Below are positions 32,690-39,022 of a DNA stretch of 39,954 bases, in pieces. Source of the DNA: a virus. Both the position numbers and the translations under genes were made by a program. The first letter of the stretch is position 1. Each line of letters opens with the position of its first letter. The stretch is from the IMG/VR virus record IMGVR_UViG_3300024262_000090, positions 1-39,954 of that record. One strand, given 5' to 3'. The notes under the pieces were generated by a model. It had not been told where the DNA came from. It ran no database searches and saw only the letters and a program-made list of their open reading frames with translations.

Positions 32690-33124
32690 TTATTCCTTTC
32701 TACGCAGCCAGCACACAGGCACTTCGTCGCATTTAGGCCACCTGGGATTCAATGAAATTGTGCCATCTTCCCACTTATAGCCAGAAAAACCCTTCATGGC
32801 AGGAGCAAAAATATATTCCCGCGACGTATCATCCAAGTCGTCAAAAGCATACAAGGAAAAGGCTTCTAATTTTACTCTCAAATATATCTTCACTTCCTCG
32901 TACTCGTCCTCCACTTCGGGCTTCCAGTCAGGGTCTGGGCGGAAAATGTAGTTGGGGCATGGTGCACCATAATAAGAAATCCATACGTTGTAAGATGTTA
33001 ATTTCTTTAGGTGATCGCCAATCTTCCGAAGCAATTCCTGCTCATCTGGGGTCAGAAACATAAACCCCTTTTCATTGTTTCGCAGTTTTTCCAACGTCTT
33101 CATTTCTGCTTTTGTCAGCTTCAT
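32690..33124 (-). CDS. Hypothetical early protein
   Basis: 144 aa starting MKLTKAEMKTLEKLRNNEKG with a GAGAAGGAGTAAGCT leader. Mixed alpha/beta; a WISYYGAPCPNYIFRPDPDW segment and a C-terminal NPRWPKCDEVPVCWLRRKE are notable. Its leader matches that of 33156-33587. No known family. Confidence 0.65.
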   Translation of the reverse strand: MKLTKAEMKTLEKLRNNEKGFMFLTPDEQELLRKIGDHLKKLTSYNVWISYYGAPCPNYIFRPDPDWKPEVEDEYEEVKIYLRVKLEAFSLYAFDDLDDTSREYIFAPAMKGFSGYKWEDGTISLNPRWPKCDEVPVCWLRRKE

Positions 33125-33155
33125 AGCTTACTCCTTCTCAAATTAGTACCAAATA

Positions 33156-33587
33156 TCACTCATAGCATGATTGCTCTTCCGCTTCCCTACGAGACTCATT
33201 GAACTTTGCCCACATTTCATCACATTCATTTTTGAAATTAAAATCCTTTATTGCTGGGACAGGGATGCCGGCTTGCCGCAGTGCTGCCATGATGCAAGCG
33301 GGGCAATTTTCAGCAGCCTCTCGCAAAGCAGGCAATGCCTCCTGAACCCTCTCTATGTTCTTATTGCTTAACCATCCTTCCGACTGTATCTCTGCCGCAA
33401 TATCCTTTGGCAGTATTGCAACGAGCAAATTCATATCCGGTTGTTTTTCGTCCATTATCGCACACATTCCGCATTTTCTGTTGGGATTAAGAGTACATCG
33501 TTCTTCGTGTTTTTTTATTGAAGAGGCGGAGCAATTGGCTTTTTTGCAGAAATCACAGTAATATCGATTTACTTTTCTAATTCGCAT
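33156..33587 (-). CDS. C2H2-like zinc-finger protein
   Basis: 143 aa. Residues 9-45 (YYCDFCKKANCSASSIKKHE, then RCTLNPNRKCGMC) form a compact C2H2/CCHC-type finger followed by a CxxC. A second CPAC lies at about residue 94. The middle is helical (LPALREAAENC). C2H2-like fingers are uncommon in phages and suggest nucleic-acid binding. It overlaps the next gene upstream by 19 bases. Confidence 0.7.
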   Translation of the reverse strand: MRIRKVNRYYCDFCKKANCSASSIKKHEERCTLNPNRKCGMCAIMDEKQPDMNLLVAILPKDIAAEIQSEGWLSNKNIERVQEALPALREAAENCPACIMAALRQAGIPVPAIKDFNFKNECDEMWAKFNESRREAEEQSCYE

Positions 33588-33919
33588 AGATTGCTCCTTC
33601 TCAAATTATTACCATAGTCGTAATCTGTTACCTGCCAGTATCTTGTATCAAAGGTGTGATTATCAGTGAGCACATACCGGCTCTTCACTCCGGTTACGAT
33701 AACAGGGCAGTCCCTGTGCAACTTACCTGTTACCCTGTTGTAACAATATAGAAAGCGTCCAATCGGCGGCACAAAAGGCATAAGGCATTTAACCGGAGCG
33801 TACGGCCTTACTGCCCCTATCGCATGTTGGTATTTGTGCTGGCAATCACGGCAATAGCCTTGATGCAGGTTGAAGGCTGCTTTTCCTTTTGTTATCTTGC
33901 ATTTTGGGCAGAATTTCAT
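33569..33919 (-). CDS. Zinc-ribbon protein
   Basis: 116 aa. MKFCPKCKITKGKAAFNLHQ followed by CRDCQHKY is the classic CPxCK..K....F......CR.CQ zinc element found in phage and HNH-associated proteins. The remaining 85 residues have beta strands and Tyr/Arg-rich segments without a nuclease motif. AGGAACCACT precedes the ATG. Confidence 0.7.
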   Translation of the reverse strand: MKFCPKCKITKGKAAFNLHQGYCRDCQHKYQHAIGAVRPYAPVKCLMPFVPPIGRFLYCYNRVTGKLHRDCPVIVTGVKSRYVLTDNHTFDTRYWQVTDYDYGNNLRRSNLCELEK

Positions 33920-33927
33920 AGTGGTTC

Positions 33928-34083
33928 CTACAAAACGTCAAAGTGCTTGTGTATACTCTGCCAGCCGTTCAGGCACGACTTGATAGTCTCAAGCCTCGTG
34001 ATAGTATCGGCTTTTCGTTCCTTTTCTGTAACATGGTTAATTCCCAAAAACACCAAATCAGTATCAAAGTACCCCCTGGGCAC
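33928..34083 (-). CDS. Possible small protein or remnant, GTG start
   Basis: An open frame of 51 codons from a GTG at 34083: RGYFDTDLVFLGINHVTEKE and LETIKSCLNGWQSIHKHFDV. It looks coding in composition. A weak start and a G5 run just after it, where one extra G would join it to an upstream frame (DLRQIEQVCPGG), leave it uncertain. It may be a degraded or frameshifted gene. Confidence 0.4.
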   Translation of the reverse strand: MPRGYFDTDLVFLGINHVTEKERKADTITRLETIKSCLNGWQSIHKHFDVL

Positions 34084-34143
34084 ACTTGCTCAATCTGACG
34101 CAAGTCAGGGGCCTTAAATCACATCCTGTGGGCAATTTTCATT

Positions 34144-34527
34144 TTAAGTCGTCTCTTTCGTCCGGCCAGAAACGCGTTGTTTTGCCTTGTTTTGGTATCG
34201 GGCCGCTCTTGCACGTTTTCGTTTGCACTTTTCGCAATATCTTTTGCCAGGTAAAAGTGGCTCGCCGCATTCACAATTTCGCAGCTTGACTTGTTTGCTA
34301 AGGTATGAGCCATTGATTGCTGAATAGGCGTCAAAAAGTCCTCCCCAATCGTAGCCAGGTTGGTGAAACTTGTAATCTACCGGCCCTAAAACAGCCTTCT
34401 CGAAGTATAAGCAGGGTTTACCCTTCAAAACAAGGCATTGCCCAATCATACAGCACTGACCGCCAACGCAATTAGCGCATTCTTTTTTGACAAAAACAGC
34501 TAAAGACTTGGTTTGCTTTGTCTTCAT
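34144..34527 (-). CDS. Zinc-ribbon early protein
   Basis: 127 aa. N-terminal CANCVGGQCCMIGQCLVLKG with PCLYFEKAVL, then RNCECGEPLLPGKRYCEKCK and a basic tail (RKRARAARYQNK). Two metal sites are likely. The C-terminal CxC...CxxC followed by Arg-rich residues is frequent in small phage proteins. It overlaps the next gene upstream by 56 bases. Confidence 0.75.
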   Translation of the reverse strand: MKTKQTKSLAVFVKKECANCVGGQCCMIGQCLVLKGKPCLYFEKAVLGPVDYKFHQPGYDWGGLFDAYSAINGSYLSKQVKLRNCECGEPLLPGKRYCEKCKRKRARAARYQNKAKQRVSGRTKETT

Positions 34528-34669
34528 CTTCCGTGACCCCTAATTCCTGTAACTGTTGCGCAATAGCCCTATGCCTTAGCGCTTCATGCCTGACAATGCG
34601 GTTGGCACTCTCGTAGAATCGTTCTCTTTCGGCTTGTGATAATCGGTTTATTTCTTTTTGGGTGCACAT
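34472..34669 (-). CDS. Small helical protein
   Basis: 65 aa, start at the ATG 34669, two bases after the previous stop (TGA A ATG). MCTQKEINRLSQAERERFYE leads into a long charged helix (RHEALRHRAIAQQLQELGVT). No recognised family. Overlaps the zinc-ribbon gene downstream. Confidence 0.6.
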   Translation of the reverse strand: MCTQKEINRLSQAERERFYESANRIVRHEALRHRAIAQQLQELGVTEDEDKANQVFSCFCQKRMR

Positions 34670-34670
34670 T

Positions 34671-34835
34671 TCAATTCTTGCTTTCTGGTTCGTCATAAGG
34701 TTTCAAAATCAGATGCTCCGACCACTTTTCAGGTTCTCCCTCTTGGTCATCAAACAGAATACGTAAAGCATAATTTTCGAGCCAACTTTCAGGTGTGATT
34801 GCCAACGTTGCACCTTTCTGCATTTCAATCTTCAC
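34671..34835 (-). CDS. Small hypothetical protein, GTG start
   Basis: 54 aa starting at GTG (34835) with GGAAGGAAACC upstream. KIEMQKGATLAITPESWLEN, then RILFDDQEGEPEKWSEHLIL. The start overlaps the upstream stop as GTGA, in the operon's style. Function unknown. Confidence 0.6.
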   Translation of the reverse strand: MKIEMQKGATLAITPESWLENYALRILFDDQEGEPEKWSEHLILKPYDEPESKN

Positions 34836-35056
34836 TTTGGTTTCCTTCCTATCTCAAGTTCAACGATTGCTTGTGGGCCGCCCTTCCAATGACGGCTTGG
34901 GGGGTAGATAATATGGGCAGTCCTTGAACGTAAAAAAGATACATCTCTGCCATACCAATATTTACTATACATACATGTTATCGCAACGTGAGGTTTCTGA
35001 CTAAATACATGATGATAACCATCCGTATCTTTCGTCAGCCAGATTGTTTTCTTCAT
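34832..35056 (-). CDS. Small hypothetical protein
   Basis: 74 aa from the ATG at 35056 (GAGGTTTGAA upstream). MKKTIWLTKDTDGYHHVFSQ, then YSKYWYGRDVSFLRSRTA and a basic end. Aromatic and His-rich; no Cys pairs except one C. Family unknown. Confidence 0.6.
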   Translation of the reverse strand: MKKTIWLTKDTDGYHHVFSQKPHVAITCMYSKYWYGRDVSFLRSRTAHIIYPPSRHWKGGPQAIVELEIGRKPK

Positions 35057-35057
35057 T

Positions 35058-35381
35058 TCAAACCTCATTTTCTGCTTCGGTAATAGCATCAATTATTCCC
35101 ATCAGGGCAATAGACTGTCCTTCATCTAAATTGCCCGTATTTCTGCACTCTCCAGCCATAGCCTTGCACGCTGCCAGTAAATCAGGTGCGGCCGCTATCA
35201 GGCAAGCGTTGGCTTTGCCTTCCGGGCTATTAGACACGATTAAATCGGCAACAAAATCGTTATGATGCTTTGGCCCACAAATATAGAAACAAGATTGCAT
35301 CATCGTGTGGTAATCATCGGGAATTTCGTAATATCGATTACGACCTCTTAAGAGTTTCCATTTTCCTTTTGTATGTCCCAT
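35058..35381 (-). CDS. HTKGKW-type phage protein, copy 1
   Basis: 107 aa from the ATG at 35381 (7 bases after GAGG). Begins MGHTKGKWKLLRGRNRYYEI and has ANACLIAAAPDLLAACKAMA, then IDAITEAENEV at the end. The 'HTKGKW' start and 'EANARLIAAAPDLL.A.K' segment occur in many phage early proteins of unknown function. It is a tandem paralog of the next gene upstream. Confidence 0.7.
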   Translation of the reverse strand: MGHTKGKWKLLRGRNRYYEIPDDYHTMMQSCFYICGPKHHNDFVADLIVSNSPEGKANACLIAAAPDLLAACKAMAGECRNTGNLDEGQSIALMGIIDAITEAENEV

Positions 35382-35383
35382 CT

Positions 35384-35680
35384 TCATGCCTCACTTTCTG
35401 CTTTGGCAATAGCATCTGTTATTTCTTCATAGACTCTGCCAGCCCAACTGGTTGGGTCAACGCAAGCCAACACATAACCAGCAGCTTTCTTGCAAGCATC
35501 CAGCAAATCCGGAGCGGCCGCTATCAGGCGAGCGTTGGCTTCCCATTCTTGCAGGTCACAATTTAAGGGCGGGTTTAGTTTGCTGCTGAATAGAGAGAGC
35601 TGCATTTCGCCACTTAGTGTTACAATTGCCGTCAAATTGTTTTCATACCGAATTGTCCACTTTCCTTTTGTATGTTCCAT
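35384..35680 (-). CDS. HTKGKW-type phage protein, copy 2
   Basis: 98 aa. MEHTKGKWTIRYENNLTAIV, then EANARLIAAAPDLLDACKKA and EEITDAIAKAESEA. It shares the start, the LIAAAPDLL core and the helical end with the adjacent 35058-35381, so the two arose by duplication; the middle regions differ. Function unknown. Confidence 0.7.
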   Translation of the reverse strand: MEHTKGKWTIRYENNLTAIVTLSGEMQLSLFSSKLNPPLNCDLQEWEANARLIAAAPDLLDACKKAAGYVLACVDPTSWAGRVYEEITDAIAKAESEA

Positions 35681-35725
35681 TGTTACGTCTCACTTTCTAC
35701 TGCATGCTCACGCCCATCCCATGCC

Positions 35726-35809
35726 TCACTTTCTATTCCAGATATCCTTCGTTTCGTCAGGCATCCATAATGTCACGAACATTGCCCATAATGCCTTTAG
35801 TATTTTCAT
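35726..35809 (-). CDS. 27-aa leader or small membrane-associated peptide
   Basis: Reads MKILKALWAMFVTLWMPDET followed by KDIWNRK. The start overlaps the YopX-like stop as ATGA, with GGAG five bases upstream. A Trp-rich hydrophobic N-half suggests membrane association. Small but well supported by the coupling. Confidence 0.45.
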   Translation of the reverse strand: MKILKALWAMFVTLWMPDETKDIWNRK

Positions 35810-36216
35810 GGTTTCTCCAATAATTCAGGATTCTCAAACTTATTGCCGATGACTTCAAAGTCTTCACGGCAGAAATAAAACAATGGATGTTCCGACCGTT
35901 TACTCCAACAGCCAAAGGCACAAAAATTTTGCTCGAAAACTATTACGCCAATCTCCTGATTAGATTTCCTATGCCCAAATTTGCATATATCACCTTCCCA
36001 TTCCTCCGCATCATTCTTGTCATTCTGGCCGGTGTATTGCATAATCTCAATATCGTTCAATAGTTCCAAAATAGTTGCTTCGGGATTCCGCTCTTTTAGT
36101 TGCGTGCCTATCAAATCAAAACAAGTTGTTTCACCTAAAACATGGAAGCCTTCGGGCCACGGCCACAAAAACTTCTTTGCGATTTTATCCCACGCCCTAA
36201 ACTTTATTTCTCTCAT
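35806..36216 (-). CDS. YopX-like phage protein
   Basis: 136 aa. REIKFRAWDKIAKKFLWPWP at the start, IMQYTGQNDKNDAEEWEGDI in the middle and FEVIGNKFENPELLE at the end are the three conserved elements of the YopX family (R.IKFRAWD; MQYTG..D..G.EIYEGDI; EVIGN..ENPELL). Widespread in phages; function not established. Confidence 0.92.
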   Translation of the reverse strand: MREIKFRAWDKIAKKFLWPWPEGFHVLGETTCFDLIGTQLKERNPEATILELLNDIEIMQYTGQNDKNDAEEWEGDICKFGHRKSNQEIGVIVFEQNFCAFGCWSKRSEHPLFYFCREDFEVIGNKFENPELLEKP

Positions 36217-36641
36217 GGTTCAATCCCCCTTTTTACAGCATTGTCGGCCCGATAGCGGTTTGTCGCTAATCTGTTCCTTAATTCATCTTCTCTCTCCGCC
36301 TTTTCATCGTCATGCCATGTATCGTGCCGCTCCGGTACATTTTCCTTATGGCAGGCATCCAAAAGCTCCTCAAAGGACAGCTTTTCTACTTCATCGAGGA
36401 ATTCGTGGGGCGCACCATAGATCTCTGGATAGAATCGCCTTTTGGACTCACAAAGGTCGGCAGACAATACCTCCATGTCCTGATGAAACTTAGCTTCTTC
36501 TTCGGCAGTTGGCTCTCCTGCCGTGCCTGCGCGGATATTAGTCTCGCGGCCAAATTCGTCTATGTAGACGCCAAGCTCTTGCATCCTCCTTAAATCACCC
36601 CAAGAATGATTGACACTTGTTGGCCTGCCGCATAAATCCAT
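36213..36641 (-). CDS. Hypothetical acidic early protein
   Basis: 142 aa from the ATG at 36641, which overlaps the upstream stop as TAATG with GGGAGCAAACAT ahead. MDLCGRPTSVNHSWGDLRRM, then a strongly charged helical region (AEEEAKFHQDMEVLSADLCE, HDDEKAEREDELRNRL). No Cys pairs or known domain. Confidence 0.65.
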   Translation of the reverse strand: MDLCGRPTSVNHSWGDLRRMQELGVYIDEFGRETNIRAGTAGEPTAEEEAKFHQDMEVLSADLCESKRRFYPEIYGAPHEFLDEVEKLSFEELLDACHKENVPERHDTWHDDEKAEREDELRNRLATNRYRADNAVKRGIEP

Positions 36642-36835
36642 TATGTTTGCTCCCTTTTTACAGTTATGCCACACTTGACACAGATGTCGTAAACGTATAT
36701 CTCTTCTTTGAGATATTTATCATTACAAAAAGACTCTATCTTTAAGGAGTATTTCACCAAGGATGCCATATCGCTCATTGCTGTTGACCATCGCCTGTCA
36801 TATCTTGGCTCAAACTTGTGCTTGCAGGGATTCAT
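36641..36835 (-). CDS. Small zinc-binding protein
   Basis: 64 aa. MNPCKHKFEPRYDRRWSTAM with CKHK, then a CVKCG near the C-terminus (IYVYDICVKCGITVKREQT). Typical two-half metal site. It shares the GGAGCAAACAT junction with the next gene, and both preceding genes end in EQT. Confidence 0.65.
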   Translation of the reverse strand: MNPCKHKFEPRYDRRWSTAMSDMASLVKYSLKIESFCNDKYLKEEIYVYDICVKCGITVKREQT

Positions 36836-37038
36836 GTTTGCTCCACCGGACTATTCGCTGAACTATCCACATAGTTGACACAGTTTCCGCCGAGAATCTC
36901 GTAAAGTGACAACTCAAAATCTCTTTTATAATCCTTACCTTTGCCGAAGATTTCTTCCCGATAGATACTCAATTGGTCTACCTGGGGCCGAACTCGACAG
37001 ACGGGCCTGTGAATACAGTTGTTACATGATGATTCCAT
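36832..37038 (-). CDS. Small Cys-rich protein
   Basis: 68 aa. MESSCNNCIHRPVCRVRPQV opens with a C..C....C element common in phage zinc-binding proteins. A charged middle is followed by LSLYEILGGNCVNYVDSSAN. ATGA overlap with 36641-36835. AGAAAGTGAGGTGACTT lies upstream. Confidence 0.65.
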   Translation of the reverse strand: MESSCNNCIHRPVCRVRPQVDQLSIYREEIFGKGKDYKRDFELSLYEILGGNCVNYVDSSANSPVEQT

Positions 37039-37062
37039 AAGTCACCTCACTTTCTATTTTAG

Positions 37063-37119
37063 AAAAATGCGGGCCGGACTGAAAAAGATGGAAAGAGGAG
37101 GGAGGAGAATCCGACCCGC
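37063..37119 (-). terminator. Terminator with pyrimidine-rich loop
   Basis: GCGGGTCGGA (37119-37110) pairs with TCCGGCCCGC (37078-37069), 10 bp with one T-G wobble, followed on the minus strand by ATTTTTCT. The 31-base loop is rich in TCC and CTCC runs and could pair with Shine-Dalgarno sequences. Confidence 0.6.
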
Positions 37120-37130
37120 GGAATTATTGC

Positions 37131-37206
37131 ACCGCCGATACGGGCACGATTAACCCTTATAGCCCGTTGAGAATGGGTAACGTCACGGCCTTAGCCGCTC
37201 GGCGGT
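37131..37206 (-). other. Structured RNA segment before the terminator
   Basis: ACCGCCGA/TCGGCGGT (37131-37138 and 37199-37206) is a perfect 8-bp pairing that encloses ACGGGC/GCCCGT (37140-37145 and 37162-37167). It lies between the tRNA-like element and the terminator, so both may belong to one transcript. No reading frame here. Confidence 0.5.
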
Positions 37207-37212
37207 AAAGAT

Positions 37213-37390
37213 TATTGCTGGCAGGCAGGATTCTAACCTGCTTCTGACTTTCTTCTAACGTTTATTTCAACGATGGCAAAGCTATGACCGATTTTGGTGT
37301 ATCAATCTTAGACGTCAAGTATTGATGTCCGTTCAGTACGAGGCCCCTTTGCCGAGGCCCAGCGTTTCACACACGCCGCTGCCAGCAATA
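37213..37390 (-). ncRNA. tRNA-like structured RNA (class unknown)
   Basis: The ends TATTGCTGGCAG (37390-37379 on the minus strand) and CTGCCAGCAATA (37224-37213) pair perfectly over 12 bp. After the 5' strand come a 2-base linker and a 4-bp hairpin GCGT/ACGC with a 7-base loop, as in a D-arm. Directly before the 3' strand lies GCAGG-TTAGAAT-CCTGC, a 5-bp stem and 7-base loop like a T-arm (the usual TTCGAAT has A for C). About 120 bases replace the anticodon arm, with ATCAAT/ATTGAT and CGTT/AACG hairpins. No CCA is encoded. The geometry recalls tmRNA, but no -LAA type tag frame or tmRNA D-loop is seen. Other explanations are a degraded tRNA or an attP with a tRNA 3' end. Confidence 0.55.
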
Positions 37391-37419
37391 GTTTACAAAG
37401 GGTTTGGGACAGGGGTAAA
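37390..37419 (-). promoter_or_regulatory. Possible promoter of the structured RNA
   Basis: On the minus strand, TTTACC (37419-37414), an 18-base spacer and TAAACT (37395-37390). Each box matches consensus at 4 of 6 positions, and predicted initiation lies near the 5' end of the structured RNA. Weak. Confidence 0.3.
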
Positions 37420-37450
37420 CCCTACATGACTTTATTCGCCACCCAAACCC
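37400..37450. repeat. 9-bp inverted repeat in the integrase-adjacent region
   Basis: GGGTTTGGG at 37400-37408 and CCCAAACCC at 37442-37450, 33 bases apart. A short T run follows on the plus strand. May be a protein-binding or recombination site. Confidence 0.4.
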
Positions 37451-37466
37451 ATTTTTCAAAGCTTGC

Positions 37467-37478
37467 AGGCTGACCTGT
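37467..37478. repeat. 12-bp inverted-repeat partner flanking the integrase (left copy)
   Basis: AGGCTGACCTGT here matches the inverse complement ACAGGTCAGCCT at 38502-38513, just upstream of the integrase ribosome site. A related ACAGGTCAGC is at 18073-18082 before the capsid gene. Candidate Int/Xis arm or operator sites. Confidence 0.4.
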
Positions 37479-37494
37479 AAGTAAGTCTCATACA

Positions 37495-37533
37495 CGTCCC
37501 ATAACCTGATGCCATAGCATATATTATGGGACG
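37495..37533. repeat. 39-bp nested palindrome at the integrase stop codon
   Basis: CGTCCCATAA (37495-37504) and TTATGGGACG (37524-37533) form a perfect 10-bp inverted repeat, with inner ATGC/GCAT. The integrase stop codon lies inside the right arm. A candidate recombination core or RNA hairpin; no U-tract follows. Confidence 0.45.
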
Positions 37534-38486
37534 CATGGCGCATAAAATTTTTCTATTGTGTTGTTCGACTTTACCGCTAATTCTGCCTGGTCGTATCGCA
37601 GATAAAACTGGTGTGTAGTGCTAATGCTTTTGTGTCTCATCAATCGTGACACCTCATCAAGCCCCATGCCAGACTTTCTCAGAACCGTCGCATAAGTCCC
37701 GCGCAAGTCCTGAAAGCGCCTTTTCTTAACACCAGCGTTGTCCTGAAGTTGTCGCCATGCGCGGGTAAAATTTCCGGTTGGGCAATTCCTCAGTTCCCAG
37801 GTCAACGAGTTTTCGGCTTGTAAGTGCATCATTTTGCGATACTGCCTTGGCGAAACTAACAGGTACGGTTGCGATGTCGGGCGGTCTAATCCTAATTCAA
37901 CAAACCATGCTCCAACATCAATCTCTAAGTCATCCAGGCGGAATTTCGGCAGCTTTATAAGGGCCTCAGCGTGATTCTTTATACTCCAGGGCCATGTTTG
38001 GGCGGTCTGCTTCTTACCCCTGATATGCAGCCAGCCGTCTTTGATGTCATCGCGAATGATGTTCAAACATTCGCTGCGGCGGAGAGAGCAACAGGCTGAT
38101 AAGGCAATCAGAGTTTCCCATTCCAGCCCCCCTACCGTTATAAGCCGATAAAGTTCACTGCTATCATAGATTGTTCTAACTTTTTGTTCAGGCGTATATC
38201 GCCGCCATCCGGCAAACGGGTTGGTATCGATGTAGTTGTTGTCGCGTAGCCATCCGAAGAACGGCGCAAGGTTCGTCAAATATATATTGGCTGAACTCTT
38301 ACTCCTGCCCTGCCGGACAAGCATACTCTTATAAGTGTCAATGTGCTGCCGTTTAACCGCATCTACTGCCAGATCGCCGCAGGTTTGGACGAAAAACTTG
38401 ACCGCCCTGCCCTTCAACGCCCTGCTGCTGTCTGCAAAATCCGCTTTACTTAAATACAAATCGTGTGCTTGACTAACCGTCATCAT
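37524..38486 (-). CDS. int: Tyrosine recombinase / integrase
   Basis: 320 aa from the ATG at 38486, 6 bases after a perfect AAAGGAGG. The N-terminal SAM-like core-binding domain (about 1-95) is followed by the catalytic domain: Arg136 in CSLRRSE, Lys158 or 159 in HIRGKK, Arg262 in FQDLRGTYATVLR, His285 in LMRHKSIS, and Tyr295 in THQFYLRYD. The first His of the usual HxxR box is Gln259. It catalyses integration and excision and marks this phage as temperate. The flanking 37039-37523 region probably holds attP. Confidence 0.92.
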   Translation of the reverse strand: MMTVSQAHDLYLSKADFADSSRALKGRAVKFFVQTCGDLAVDAVKRQHIDTYKSMLVRQGRSKSSANIYLTNLAPFFGWLRDNNYIDTNPFAGWRRYTPEQKVRTIYDSSELYRLITVGGLEWETLIALSACCSLRRSECLNIIRDDIKDGWLHIRGKKQTAQTWPWSIKNHAEALIKLPKFRLDDLEIDVGAWFVELGLDRPTSQPYLLVSPRQYRKMMHLQAENSLTWELRNCPTGNFTRAWRQLQDNAGVKKRRFQDLRGTYATVLRKSGMGLDEVSRLMRHKSISTTHQFYLRYDQAELAVKSNNTIEKFYAPCVP

Positions 38487-38501
38487 TATCAACCTCCTTT
38501 C

Positions 38502-38513
38502 ACAGGTCAGCCT
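38502..38513. repeat. 12-bp inverted-repeat partner flanking the integrase (right copy)
   Basis: ACAGGTCAGCCT lies in the integrase 5' leader, between a possible -10 and the ribosome site. It is the exact inverse complement of 37467-37478. If a regulator binds there, it would control integrase expression. Confidence 0.4.
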
Positions 38514-38528
38514 ATAGCAAGCTGGCCT

Positions 38529-38556
38529 ATTTTACAGAGGCGTCAAGCGTCTGCAA
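38529..38556 (-). promoter_or_regulatory. Possible integrase promoter
   Basis: On the minus strand, TTGCAG (38556-38551), a 16-base spacer and TAAAAT (38534-38529), about 45 bases before the integrase start. The -35 is a poor match; the -10 is good. Confidence 0.35.
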
Positions 38557-38593
38557 ACTTTATTCCCGTATGAACTTGTAAAAGAACTTGTGT

Positions 38594-38827
38594 TTATTTT
38601 TTCTTCGGAGGCATTGAGTCTTCTACACCATTTAGCAAAGCCTTAGTGTCCTCAATCCGAAGCTCACATAATTGCTGCTGTAGCTTCTGCATTTTCTTGA
38701 GTCGGCGAAGGCGATTGCGAAACCATTCCAGTCTCTCTTTTTCTCTCTGGGCAATCTCTTCTGGCGTTGTATAATAAGTCTTACAAGCCCAAGTCTTCGT
38801 TTTGTCTTCTATTTTCTTTTTAGTCAT
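38594..38827 (-). CDS. Small basic coiled-coil protein
   Basis: 77 aa, second ATG (38827) after AAAGGAC. MTKKKIEDKTKTWACKTYYT, then a charged helix (EREKERLEWFRNRLRRLKKM). Arg/Lys-rich with a C-terminal PPKKK. It lies just upstream of the integrase, the place of Xis-like genes, but no winged-helix motif is evident. Confidence 0.6.
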   Translation of the reverse strand: MTKKKIEDKTKTWACKTYYTTPEEIAQREKERLEWFRNRLRRLKKMQKLQQQLCELRIEDTKALLNGVEDSMPPKKK

Positions 38828-38845
38828 CATGTCCTTTCTTCCCGT

Positions 38846-39022
38846 TTATTGCGGGGTTGTCTGCGATGCCCGCAGTCGGTCATTGTCGGCTTTGATGAAG
38901 TCTATATCCTTCCGAAGGGCGTCATTGTCGGCTTTTAGCTGCACTATATCGGCTTGGAGTTGCTTATAATTACACTTCATGGTATCGTCGCCAAAAATGC
39001 CACATATTGCTTTAATTGTCAT
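38846..39022 (-). CDS. Leucine-zipper-like coiled-coil protein
   Basis: 58 aa from the second ATG at 39022 (an ATG at 39028 is also in frame). The C-terminal half has a regular heptad: YKQLQADIVQLKADNDALRK then DIDFIKADNDRLRAS. A dimeric coiled coil is likely. Function unknown. Confidence 0.6.
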   Translation of the reverse strand: MTIKAICGIFGDDTMKCNYKQLQADIVQLKADNDALRKDIDFIKADNDRLRASQTTPQ

